From: Paenibacillus sp. EZ-K15
GTDB lineage: Bacteria; Bacillota; Bacilli; Paenibacillales; Paenibacillaceae
Assembly: GCF_002573715.1 (NCBI RefSeq)
Contig: NZ_PDHM01000017.1
Coordinates: 310,001 to 374,000, forward strand
Direction: 5' to 3'
DNA length: 64,000 nt
The position numbers and the translations under genes are program-made. The notes below the pieces were generated by a model, which had not been told where the DNA came from, searched no databases, and was given only the letters and a program-made list of their open reading frames with translations. The stretch's first letter is position 1, and every line of letters starts with the position of its first letter. Below are positions 53,164 through 60,891 of this stretch, one piece after another.

Positions 53164-54081
53164 TCACGACTGCATCTCGTTTTCGATCCGTTTCATAAAG
53201 TCTTCTGCCGCGCTGTATCCGAGTTGTTTAAGATACCAATTGTTGGCCGCCGCCTCGATCAGACTGGCGACGTCGCGTCCCGGCTGAAGCTGAACCTCGA
53301 TATGCGGAATTTGAATGCCTAAATACTCTGTAAACTGAGGTACCGCCTCGAGCTCGTTGTTTAGGGAATTTTCCCGCCAAGGCGACAGCTCAATATCGAG
53401 CACAATTCGCGTCTCGTCCTGAAACGCCGTGCGTCCGTATTGACGAACGACATTAATTAAGCCGATGCTGCGCAGCGCCAGAAACTCGCGTGTTGTCTCA
53501 TTATGCGTGCCAAGAAGAGTCGAAGGGCCCAGCTTTTTAAGCACCACAATATCGTCTGCCACAAACCGGTGACCACGTCTGATCAAGGTGTGGGCTGTCT
53601 CACTTTTGCCAATCCCGGATTTACCCCGAAGCAGGATTCCTATGCCCGATACATTCACACATACCGCATGGATCGACATCTCCGGTGCCAGTGTCTTCAC
53701 CAAATAGCTGTCTAACTTAGCGATAAATTCCGTTGTTGTCTCTGTCGTCCGCAATAATGGTATGCCCTCCTGATTACAGAATAGCGTCAGATAAGGAATC
53801 TCCTGCTGTCCTGACGTGACAATAAAGCACGGCGGATGATATTTGACGATATTCCCGATATGTAACTTGCGTTCTTCTATGCTAAGCGTCAATAAATAGT
53901 TGATTTCTTTGCGGCCAAGCACCTGTACTCGCTCCATAGGAAAAAAATCGAAATACCCGACAAACTCCAGCCCAGGCCTATGCGTCTGTGGACGGGTAAT
54001 CATACGATCCATGCGATTGGCTCCTGCAAGTACTTCCAAATGAAAAATTTCCGTAAGACTTTGAACGGTGATCGACTTCAT
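53164..54081 (-). CDS. Divergent HPr kinase/phosphorylase paralogue
   Basis: The ATG at 54081 has AGGAGGAG at 8-nt spacing. The 305-residue protein aligns over its whole length with HprK: N-terminal domain 1-130, then IHAVCVNVSGIGILLRGKSGIGKSE with the catalytic-position His138 and Walker A at 153-161, then RRGHRFVADDIVVL. It departs from the family at its signature: the usual EIRGLGIINV is LALRSIGLINV, so the conserved Glu and Gly are changed. It also lacks the usual neighbours (lgt, nagA-like or ppaX genes). It is likely a second HprK with altered substrate or activity; the main hprK would be elsewhere. Confidence 0.85.
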   Translation of the reverse strand: MKSITVQSLTEIFHLEVLAGANRMDRMITRPQTHRPGLEFVGYFDFFPMERVQVLGRKEINYLLTLSIEERKLHIGNIVKYHPPCFIVTSGQQEIPYLTLFCNQEGIPLLRTTETTTEFIAKLDSYLVKTLAPEMSIHAVCVNVSGIGILLRGKSGIGKSETAHTLIRRGHRFVADDIVVLKKLGPSTLLGTHNETTREFLALRSIGLINVVRQYGRTAFQDETRIVLDIELSPWRENSLNNELEAVPQFTEYLGIQIPHIEVQLQPGRDVASLIEAAANNWYLKQLGYSAAEDFMKRIENEMQS

Positions 54082-54235
54082 GTTGTTCTCCTCCTGCGGT
54101 TGCAGTATGTATTCGGATATATTCAACGAACAACAGGTATTTTCCTGCCTCTTTGTCTCCATTTATGAGACACCCGCCCCTTCCCGCTAATTAGATCCAG
54201 GACGACCCTGACTGCCTCCAAATATGAGTTTACAT

Positions 54236-54262
54236 CAAAAAAGTCGCCTATTTGGCGACTCT
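54236..54262 (-). terminator. Terminator of nitroreductase operon
   Basis: AAAAAAGTCGCC pairs with GGCGACT around TATTT, 48 bp beyond the second nitroreductase stop. Confidence 0.8.
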
Positions 54263-54309
54263 TGTGAGTATATAATGTGATCATTATCGTAGGCTTGCAT
54301 GGCATCCAT

Positions 54310-54756
54310 CTACAACAACTCAAAAGTAAGGTCCGGTGTGCTCTCTACCTTCACAGGCTCCATGGATTGTTCATGATATCCCATTTCCAGCACGGCAACA
54401 ATCCGTTCGTCATCATGAACACCAAAACGACGGGTGCAAGCTCTATCATAAATCCAGTCATTCATCGTCATTCGCACATGGAGCATGCTTTCCTGAGCGA
54501 GCAGACGGAAATTCTGCATCAGGCAGCTTGCAGCTCCGTAATCTTCTTCTATTTTATGGGGATCATGATCTTCCTTAATAACCAATATCAGATAGGCCGA
54601 AGCCTGGTCCTGCAATTCAGATAGCATGTCTGTATTGCCGGAGCCGATAAATATAAACCGCCAAGGTTCCCGCATTCCGTCATTAGGAGCCCATACAGCA
54701 ACATTTAATAATTCCAGTATATGATTTTCGGAAACGGGTCTAGCGCTATAGCACAT
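54310..54756 (-). CDS. Nitroreductase-family protein 2
   Basis: The ATG at 54756 has GGAGGAGGGG 7 nt upstream and overlaps the stop of the first nitroreductase by one base (TGATG). A start at 54792 would add 12 residues including an RR pair but has no site. The protein of 148 residues keeps VAVWAPNDGMREPWRFIF (FMN-ring contact region) and the C-terminal nitroreductase segment (MNDWIYDRACTRRFGVHDDERIVAVLEMGYH). It is shorter than usual (180-220), so it may need the partner protein to form an FMN-binding dimer. Confidence 0.8.
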   Translation of the reverse strand: MCYSARPVSENHILELLNVAVWAPNDGMREPWRFIFIGSGNTDMLSELQDQASAYLILVIKEDHDPHKIEEDYGAASCLMQNFRLLAQESMLHVRMTMNDWIYDRACTRRFGVHDDERIVAVLEMGYHEQSMEPVKVESTPDLTFELL

Positions 54757-55337
54757 CAAATGACCCCTCCTCCACTTGATAAAATCGTCCATTTCTTTTC
54801 TGCCTGTGTTCGTGCTCTGGCTCTTGGAGCCTTGTCGAAGTATCCGAGATGAAAAATACCGACCAGCCTCTCATTAGGCTGCAGCTTCAACAGCTCGAAT
54901 AATTCTTTGCTCTGCATCATCGGTTCAGTATCCCACAGCGTACCTAGACGACGTTGCCAGGCAAGAAGCTGAAAATTTTGCATGATCCCGCAGACCGCCG
55001 CATAATTCATATCACTTTTCCTTCTGTCCGCATCCGTAGAGGCAATGATGATGAGATGGCCAGGTATATCGGTGACCCTCTTCCGAACGAAATCCCGAAC
55101 CTTTTCCGGCAGCCATTTGACCAGTCTGTTCTTCACCAGCGGTTCCAGCATACTGACAGCCAAACGTTCCTTCGAATCCGCCGTCCCCGCATACACGCTT
55201 CGGAAGGCCACTTCCTCTCTGGACGCATAAAGCTGCTGCGCAGCGCAGAGTAATTCGATCACCAGCTCCTGGTTCACGGGAATGGAGTTAAACTTGCGGA
55301 TGCTTCTTCGTTCTCTGATCGTCTTCACGAAACTCAT
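54756..55337 (-). CDS. Nitroreductase-family protein 1
   Basis: The ATG at 55337 has GGGGG 8 nt upstream. The 193-residue protein starts with the full FMN-binding motif IRERRSIRKFNSIPV, and ends with KLQPNERLVGIFHLGYF. The central PSxxNxQPW block is not conserved (RSVYAGTADSKERLAVS occupies that position), so substrate specificity may differ from typical nitroreductases. It is preceded by a MarR-type gene and coupled to a second nitroreductase. Confidence 0.87.
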   Translation of the reverse strand: MSFVKTIRERRSIRKFNSIPVNQELVIELLCAAQQLYASREEVAFRSVYAGTADSKERLAVSMLEPLVKNRLVKWLPEKVRDFVRKRVTDIPGHLIIIASTDADRRKSDMNYAAVCGIMQNFQLLAWQRRLGTLWDTEPMMQSKELFELLKLQPNERLVGIFHLGYFDKAPRARARTQAEKKWTILSSGGGVI

Positions 55338-55411
55338 GTATTCAACCCCCAGCCATTGCTCGCTTGAACAACCCTTCAAGATCTTCAAGTATCGCATCGG
55401 CGAACATATTC

Positions 55412-55885
55412 TTAATGATAAAAGTCAACCAAATCTCCAAATAATCGCTTCATAAGGTCAAGCTCGGATTCGCTATATCTATCCAAAAAATCGTTCATCC
55501 TCTGCTGCTCCTTGATATGGAGCTCATCATGAATAGCAAAAAGCTTTTTCCCGGCCGCTGTTAGCCGGAAGTACACTTCCTTTTTGTTATCATTGAGCTG
55601 GGCCCTGCGAACCCAACCCGCCTTCAATAATTTATTGGTTATCTTGGAGGTGTTCCCTTTGCTCAGGTTCATCGTTTCGGCAATGGAAGTAACATTAATC
55701 GGTTCTTGCTCGCCAATACACGCGATGGTATGTAGTTCCGTTATGTTTAGTGTGGATTCTATCTCTATTATTTTCCGGAGCTCTTCGATAAAAGCGCTGC
55801 TTAACCGGTTCTCATATTGTTCTTTTTGCTGCAGAAATTGAATGAAATTTTCATGGATAGCGTTTTTTATTTTGCTCGTACTCAT
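55412..55885 (-). CDS. MarR-family transcriptional regulator
   Basis: The start at 55885 opens a 157-residue protein with a MarR winged helix (NVTSIAETMNLSKGNTSKITNKLLKAGWVRRAQLNDNKKEVYFRLTAAGKKLF). It heads an operon with two nitroreductases, a pairing typical of quinone, nitro-compound or electrophile sensing. Three GAAACAAT motifs lie in the upstream region and are likely binding sites. No Cys in the usual sensing position was noted. Confidence 0.88.
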   Translation of the reverse strand: MSTSKIKNAIHENFIQFLQQKEQYENRLSSAFIEELRKIIEIESTLNITELHTIACIGEQEPINVTSIAETMNLSKGNTSKITNKLLKAGWVRRAQLNDNKKEVYFRLTAAGKKLFAIHDELHIKEQQRMNDFLDRYSESELDLMKRLFGDLVDFYH

Positions 55886-55936
55886 GATTATGCAAGCTCC
55901 TCGACTCATTGTTTTTTTTCATTATAACCAAAATTA

Positions 55937-55950
55937 GTTTCGCAAGAAAC
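55937..55950. promoter_or_regulatory. GTTTC-N4-GAAAC inverted repeat (MarR site candidate)
   Basis: A perfect 5-bp inverted repeat with a 4-bp spacer, 11 bp upstream of the TATAAT box and 52-65 bp upstream of the MarR start. The related 8-mer GAAACAAT recurs twice further upstream. Confidence 0.5.
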
Positions 55951-56239
55951 AATATGAGCATACCAGAGAAGTTACACCCCGGAAAATTATGCTGATTTCA
56001 GTTGTGCAGCCCATATCACGCCCCTTCTAATCAGAATATTGTTTCTATTGAATAAATAATTAATCAGTAAAACAGGAAAAAATTAAATATAACACAAAAT
56101 ATTTATTCACATGAAACAATTTTATTTTAAGGTTATTTCGATCCGATGTCAATTCCGTATATCAGCCTTTAACGCAGCAGTATCTTCTCCTACAGAACGC
56201 GTTTATACCTTATGCTTCTAGCGGTGCTTCTAGCGGAGA

Positions 56240-56275
56240 AAAAAGACAGCTGCGTGATCGCAGCTGTCTTTTGAT
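56240..56275 (-). terminator. Terminator of first MFS gene
   Basis: A perfect 14-bp stem (AAAAGACAGCTGCG and complement) with loop TGAT, 17 bp beyond the stop; T-run on the minus strand. Confidence 0.9.
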
Positions 56276-56291
56276 AATGAGCCATAATGGA

Positions 56292-57455
56292 CTATTTGCT
56301 TGTCTTCAATGCAAGCGCAGGTCTCGTTAAGGAATAAACGGCACAGATTAGCGATACCATGACAATTCCTCCGCCTACCCAAGACGTACTGGATACGGTA
56401 CCTCCCTGCTCTAACACGAGGCCGCCGATAGCGGATCCCAGTGCAATTCCGATTTGCAGCGAGGAATTGTTGAAACTCTGCTGGATATCGGACGAGCCCG
56501 GATCCACTTGAATCAAGTAATTCTGCAGCGGAGGGGCCAGACTCCAGCTTAATGCACCCCATATCATCATCACGACCAAAAATACGCCGATCGAGAATGT
56601 GGAGAACGGCAATAGGAACAGCACCAACATGAATGACGTAATGATGATTACAATGCTCTTATGCGACCCCAGCCGGTCGGCGAGTGCGCCTCCAAAGGCC
56701 CCACCGCCGACTGCGGATAGTCCGAACAGGAAATAACAGATGCTGATCCAGTATGGACTCAGCCCAAGCTCGGATTCAAGAAACGGCGTGAAGTATGCAT
56801 AAATCGTGTAGTGCCCTGCAAGCATGAATAAGGTAGCGAGATGCGCTCCGGCGATTTTCGATTTGCCAAGCGCCTTGATCTGAACGGATAACGGCGTGAC
56901 ATTTTCAGGCTGGATCCGATCCAGGAACATATAAATCAAGATCATGGAGCCAATCGACAGAATGCCGATACCGAGAAACAGTACCCTCCATCCAAAAGCT
57001 TCACTAAGCAAAATACCGAGCGGCACGCCAAGCACCAATGACGAGCTGATTCCCATATAAATAACGCCTAATGCTTTCGCCCGATGTTCAGGTTCAACCA
57101 CCTTGGCGGTAATGGTCAACGATAACACGATAATCAGCGCTGTGCTCATGGCAGTTAATATTCTAGCAGCCAACAGCATCGTAAAATTCGGGCTTACATA
57201 AGCCAGCAAGTTACCAATAAAAAAAACAAATAAGGAAATCATATAAAGCCGTTTCCGCTCCACTCTTGCCGTAAGCGCAAGGAGAACCGGTCCTGCTACC
57301 GCATAAACTAGGGCGAACACGGTAATCAGCTGCCCAGCCGTGCCGAGTGAAATATGCAAGTCGTCGGCGATGAGCGGCAGTATTCCGCCAACAATAAGTT
57401 CAACCAGCCCGACGGATATCGTCGAAATCGCTAGAATTAATACTTTCAGATTCAT
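56292..57455 (-). CDS. MFS transporter, DHA1 type
   Basis: A 387-residue membrane protein with 12 predicted helices. The loop between helices 2 and 3 reads LTARVERKRLYMISLFVFFIGN, and helix 5 has the export motif GVIYMGISSSLVLGVPLG. It resembles AraJ/YdhP-like sugar or drug exporters. The substrate is unknown. It is transcribed alone between the MarR operon and a VOC gene. Confidence 0.9.
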   Translation of the reverse strand: MNLKVLILAISTISVGLVELIVGGILPLIADDLHISLGTAGQLITVFALVYAVAGPVLLALTARVERKRLYMISLFVFFIGNLLAYVSPNFTMLLAARILTAMSTALIIVLSLTITAKVVEPEHRAKALGVIYMGISSSLVLGVPLGILLSEAFGWRVLFLGIGILSIGSMILIYMFLDRIQPENVTPLSVQIKALGKSKIAGAHLATLFMLAGHYTIYAYFTPFLESELGLSPYWISICYFLFGLSAVGGGAFGGALADRLGSHKSIVIIITSFMLVLFLLPFSTFSIGVFLVVMMIWGALSWSLAPPLQNYLIQVDPGSSDIQQSFNNSSLQIGIALGSAIGGLVLEQGGTVSSTSWVGGGIVMVSLICAVYSLTRPALALKTSK

Positions 57456-57502
57456 CTGGAATGGAATCCCCTTTCTTCGAGGTCATATTTGCCTAAAATC
57501 AA

Positions 57503-57556
57503 CAAAAAAAATCCTGATTACAAAAAATGAGAAACATTTTCTGTAATCAGGATTTT
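57503..57556 (-). terminator. Terminator of VOC gene
   Basis: A perfect 13-bp stem (AATCCTGATTACA and complement) with a 19-nt loop, then a run of T on the minus strand. Confidence 0.8.
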
Positions 57557-57655
57557 ACGGTTCCTGGTAGAGACCCTCAGACCATATTAATGAGGTTATA
57601 CATTCAAATATTTTATTCAGTTTCAAAACAATCGTTGTTTAATTTATCACATCCG

Positions 57656-58081
57656 TTACGAAATATCAAGCTCCCAAGCAGGATTCCAGCAAATCTCCCA
57701 CAAATGTCCGTCCGGATCGAGAAAATGGCCGGAGTAGCCCCCCCAGAATGTGTCTTGTGCTGGCACGGTTACTGTTGCACCCGCGCTTCTGGCTTGCTCC
57801 ATCACCTCATCCACTTCTTCCTTACTGCCGACATTGTGACCGATGGTAAACTCTGAGGAACTCGGAGGGGACAGAGGAACATTCGCCTCAACTGACAGAT
57901 CTTTGCGATTCCATATCGCCAGCTTCACGCCCGCTTGCAATTCAAAGAATGCTACAGCCCCATGCTCAAATTCCGTCCCAATGATCCCTTCGGTCGGGAG
58001 TCCGAGTCCATCGCGGTAAAACTTCAATGACCGCTCCAGGTCATCGACGCCGATTGTAAGTACGGATATACGTGCTTTCAT
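57656..58081 (-). CDS. VOC-family (glyoxalase-like) protein
   Basis: A 141-residue protein with two beta-alpha-beta-beta-beta motifs of the vicinal oxygen chelate fold. VLTIGVDDLERSLKFYRDGLG is the N-terminal signature and GYSGHFLDPDGHLWEICWNP the C-terminal one. Such proteins act as glyoxalases, dioxygenases, or fosfomycin- or bleomycin-resistance proteins; no residue set decides between them here. GGAGGT lies 9 nt upstream. Confidence 0.88.
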   Translation of the reverse strand: MKARISVLTIGVDDLERSLKFYRDGLGLPTEGIIGTEFEHGAVAFFELQAGVKLAIWNRKDLSVEANVPLSPPSSSEFTIGHNVGSKEEVDEVMEQARSAGATVTVPAQDTFWGGYSGHFLDPDGHLWEICWNPAWELDIS

Positions 58082-58198
58082 TATGGCATTACCTCCTATG
58101 CATCATCGTTACCTCATACTTATTTTCGTCGATGACTCTATTGAATGATTGTAAAAAACGGACAACGTGCTTCTACACATCAACAATTCCATCATTGA

Positions 58199-59020
58199 TC
58201 ACTTCAAAGCCTGTACGGGTGACATGCCATATAAACGCCTGAAGTTGTTAATAAAATGAGGCTGATCATAGTAGCCGTATTGGGCAGCAATATCAGGAAA
58301 TCGGATCGGCTTGGCCTGATGCAACTCCTGCAGCAAATTTTGAAAACGAATGATCTCCGACATTTCCTTCGGACTGACGCCGAGTTCCTTCTGAAATGTT
58401 CTTCTTATGGTTCTCTCGCTATAATTAAGTTTTTCGGCCAAGGCACGAACCGTTGTTCTTCCTTTAGCAGCGTACAAAAACTGCATGCCATGCTCCAGCA
58501 GCGGCTCGGAACGGACGTTATTCTGTCCTAAGATGCCCATTAAAAACCTTTCAACCAAATCCATTCGGTGGGCAGAATCCAGTGCTGTGACCATTTCCTC
58601 GTTCAGCTGATTCACATCCAGCCCCCATGCTTCCTCTAAGAACACAGGACCCTCCCGGAAATCGGAAGCTGGATAACGTATGAATGGGCGGACGGACTCC
58701 GCAAAAAAGCGGACACCGAACAATGACTGATCCTGCGTCAATCTCATGGCTTCATAAGATGACATCAGTCCGGTAATAAAGCCGGAGGTTGAAGCATCCC
58801 GTACCTTCAGATTAAATATAATATCGACGCAACCGTCAGGAAGAATGCGATGAAGCGGCTGCTGAAGTGACGAAACTGTATAATCCAAGGTCCAATAACA
58901 AGCCACATAAGGACTTAATGCCGGGCTTGGCAGATATTCGTGATAGGTGTAAGAAGAGTCCGTAGACGGATTCTCTATCGTTGGAGCTTGTATAGGGACA
59001 TAGTTCCGCAATGTGCTCAC
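58199..59020 (-). CDS. AraC-family regulator with DUF6597-like N-terminus
   Basis: A 273-residue regulator starting at GTG 59020, or at TTG 59011, which has AGAGGG at better spacing. The N-terminal part (LSPYVACYWTLDYTV, RILPDGCVDIIFNL) matches the DUF6597 sensor domain. The C-terminal AraC HTH reads RALAEKLNYSERTIRRTFQKELGVSPKEM and AAQYGYYDQPHFINNFRRLYGMSP. It may regulate the VOC gene downstream, 117 bp away on the same strand. Confidence 0.87.
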   Translation of the reverse strand: MSTLRNYVPIQAPTIENPSTDSSYTYHEYLPSPALSPYVACYWTLDYTVSSLQQPLHRILPDGCVDIIFNLKVRDASTSGFITGLMSSYEAMRLTQDQSLFGVRFFAESVRPFIRYPASDFREGPVFLEEAWGLDVNQLNEEMVTALDSAHRMDLVERFLMGILGQNNVRSEPLLEHGMQFLYAAKGRTTVRALAEKLNYSERTIRRTFQKELGVSPKEMSEIIRFQNLLQELHQAKPIRFPDIAAQYGYYDQPHFINNFRRLYGMSPVQALK

Positions 59021-59080
59021 CCTCTATTAACGTTGGATAGCGAATGACTCAAATAACTAACAATTGAATTACAGCATTGA

Positions 59081-59521
59081 TTAATGCTGCCCTGCTTGAA
59101 CCTGGAGGTTCATCACATGACCGTCACGTGTCGTAATGTAAACCTTCCAATCTCCCGTTACTCCGCTCCCATCATTCATGACAAATGTTCGGATGCCCTC
59201 CCTGCCGGCTTTGACATCCATATACCCGAATTCCTCCGTTCCTCGGTAGACATTCAGAATCACTTTGCCCGAGCTGTTCATATTACGAACCTTAACGGTT
59301 AATTCATTTCCATTATCCGGTACGGTGGTAAACGTATTCTCGTATGCACCGATACTTTGGAACTTATCTAAGTCTATGAATTGTACCTTATAGGGAGTAT
59401 GGCTTGTATCGCCCTCAACTTCCTCAATGTACGATACAGGATGTTGAATGTGTTCGCCCGCACTCTGTGGGAACAGCGCCAGCCCCAGGAACATGACAAA
59501 GGAAACTCCCAGCCATTTCAT
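59081..59521 (-). CDS. Secreted hypothetical beta-rich protein
   Basis: A 146-residue exported protein with a signal peptide (MKWLGVSFVMFLGLALF, cleaved near SAG). The mature part is beta-rich (ELTVKVRNMNSSGKVILNVYRG; TGDWKVYITTRDGHVMNLQVQ). No named domain was recognised. Its start overlaps the aminotransferase stop by one base (TAATG), so it is translated with it. Confidence 0.75.
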   Translation of the reverse strand: MKWLGVSFVMFLGLALFPQSAGEHIQHPVSYIEEVEGDTSHTPYKVQFIDLDKFQSIGAYENTFTTVPDNGNELTVKVRNMNSSGKVILNVYRGTEEFGYMDVKAGREGIRTFVMNDGSGVTGDWKVYITTRDGHVMNLQVQAGQH

Positions 59522-60759
59522 TACGACTTAAGCCCCCGAATAAACTTCCCTATACGATGTGCCGCTTCGTGCAAAGCTGGCTCCTCCTGGACCAACGCGA
59601 TTCGCACATAGCCCTCTCCTTCGGAACCGAAAGCATCTCCAGGAATAACCGCTACGCCGGTTTCAAGCAGTAATTCGCGGGCGAAGCGGCGCGAGCTCCA
59701 TTGAACATCACGGAAAGCTTCAGGGAGCCGGGCCCATAGGAACATCGTGGCCTGCGGCTTAGGTACAACCCATCCTGCTTCGGCAAGTGATGCCACGAGG
59801 ACATCACGCCGGTGTTCATATAGTGAAGCGACACCCTGTTCCTCATTACCTGATGCCATGACTTGACGCAATGCATGGACAGCCGCAATCTGAACGGGCT
59901 TGAACACGCCGAAATCGATGTTGCTTTTGTACTCCCGCAGCGCGCCCACTGCTTCCTCATGGCCGGCAAGAAAGCCGATGCGACAGCCTGCCATGTTAAA
60001 GCTCTTCGAGAAGGAGTGAAATTCTACCGCGATGTCGATAGCGCCGGGAACCTGCAGAATACTCATGGGGCGATAGCCGTCAAAACCCATTTCGGAATAT
60101 GCAAGATCATGAACGATAAGTACGTCCCATTGTTTTGCCAACCCGACCAATTTTTCGAAAAAAGCATAATCAGCCCGGACCGCAATCGGATTCCCCGGAA
60201 AATTCAGCAGAATGAATGTCGCTTTCGCCCAAATCTCCTCCGGAATGCTGTCCAGATCCGGCACAAATCCAAACTCTTCCCTCAGCGGAAGATACCAAGG
60301 CCTAACGCCTGCAATCGCAAGCGCTCCGGCATAGATCGGGTAACCCGGATTCGGTACAATGGCCACATCTCCCGGATTACATATGGCCTGAGCCAGATGC
60401 GATAATCCATCCTGGGATCCCATCAATGCCAGTATTTCGGTATCGGGATTGACATTTACACCAAAGCGGTACTCCATCCAAGCCGCTGACTGCTCTCGAA
60501 ACTCCGCGATTCCTCTAGTGCCTGGATATGTATAGTTATCTTCTTTCAGTGCTTCTTGGCTAAGGACCTCACGGATATCCGCAGAAGGACCACGGTCAGG
60601 GCTGCCGATGCTCAAGTCGATAATATCTCTTCCCGCTTGAAGAGCCTCTTGTTTCCACTCGCTGACCTCGGCGAATATGGAAGAACCAATCTGCGATAGT
60701 TTGTCTGCACGCCATCTGCGTTTTGAAGTTTGATTCGGCAAGATATCCACCCACTCCAC
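59521..60759 (-). CDS. PLP-dependent aminotransferase (class I/II, DapL/AspC-like)
   Basis: A 412-residue fold-type I aminotransferase. The PLP-binding Lys252 lies in FHSFSKSFNMAGCRIGF. The substrate region DLSIGSPDRGP, the ring contact YTYPGTRGIAEFR, NFPGNPI and HDLAYSEMGFDGYRP match the DapL/aspartate aminotransferase-like group used in lysine or methionine pathways. It is followed, with one-base overlap, by the small secreted protein gene, an unusual partner. An MFS gene is divergent from it. Confidence 0.93.
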   Translation of the reverse strand: MEWVDILPNQTSKRRWRADKLSQIGSSIFAEVSEWKQEALQAGRDIIDLSIGSPDRGPSADIREVLSQEALKEDNYTYPGTRGIAEFREQSAAWMEYRFGVNVNPDTEILALMGSQDGLSHLAQAICNPGDVAIVPNPGYPIYAGALAIAGVRPWYLPLREEFGFVPDLDSIPEEIWAKATFILLNFPGNPIAVRADYAFFEKLVGLAKQWDVLIVHDLAYSEMGFDGYRPMSILQVPGAIDIAVEFHSFSKSFNMAGCRIGFLAGHEEAVGALREYKSNIDFGVFKPVQIAAVHALRQVMASGNEEQGVASLYEHRRDVLVASLAEAGWVVPKPQATMFLWARLPEAFRDVQWSSRRFARELLLETGVAVIPGDAFGSEGEGYVRIALVQEEPALHEAAHRIGKFIRGLKS

Positions 60760-60891
60760 TTTTTTCCCTACATTATAGCATGAAGCTGGAGGTGCATCGC
60801 TTTAAAATCCTCATCTCAGGCTTGACTTGAAAAGCCTTTCATAACGTAAGATCGAAGCATACAAAAAGAGAATTCAGGAGAAGAGACAACC

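Larger units (their letters stand above)
55886..56291. other. AT-rich region upstream of marR-nitroreductase operon
   Basis: About 400 bp of AT-rich DNA. It holds a TATAAT box (rc of 55921-55926), the inverted repeat GTTTC-GCAA-GAAAC (55937-55950), GAAACAAT at 55946, its complement at 56038 and another copy at 56113, a tandem GCTTCTAGCGG pair at 56214-56236, and the MFS terminator. No gene was seen. Confidence 0.55.

Noticed and set aside
54123..54323. Minus-strand frame of 66 codons upstream of the HprK-like gene
   Set aside because: It runs through the terminator at 54236-54262 and has no ribosome binding site.
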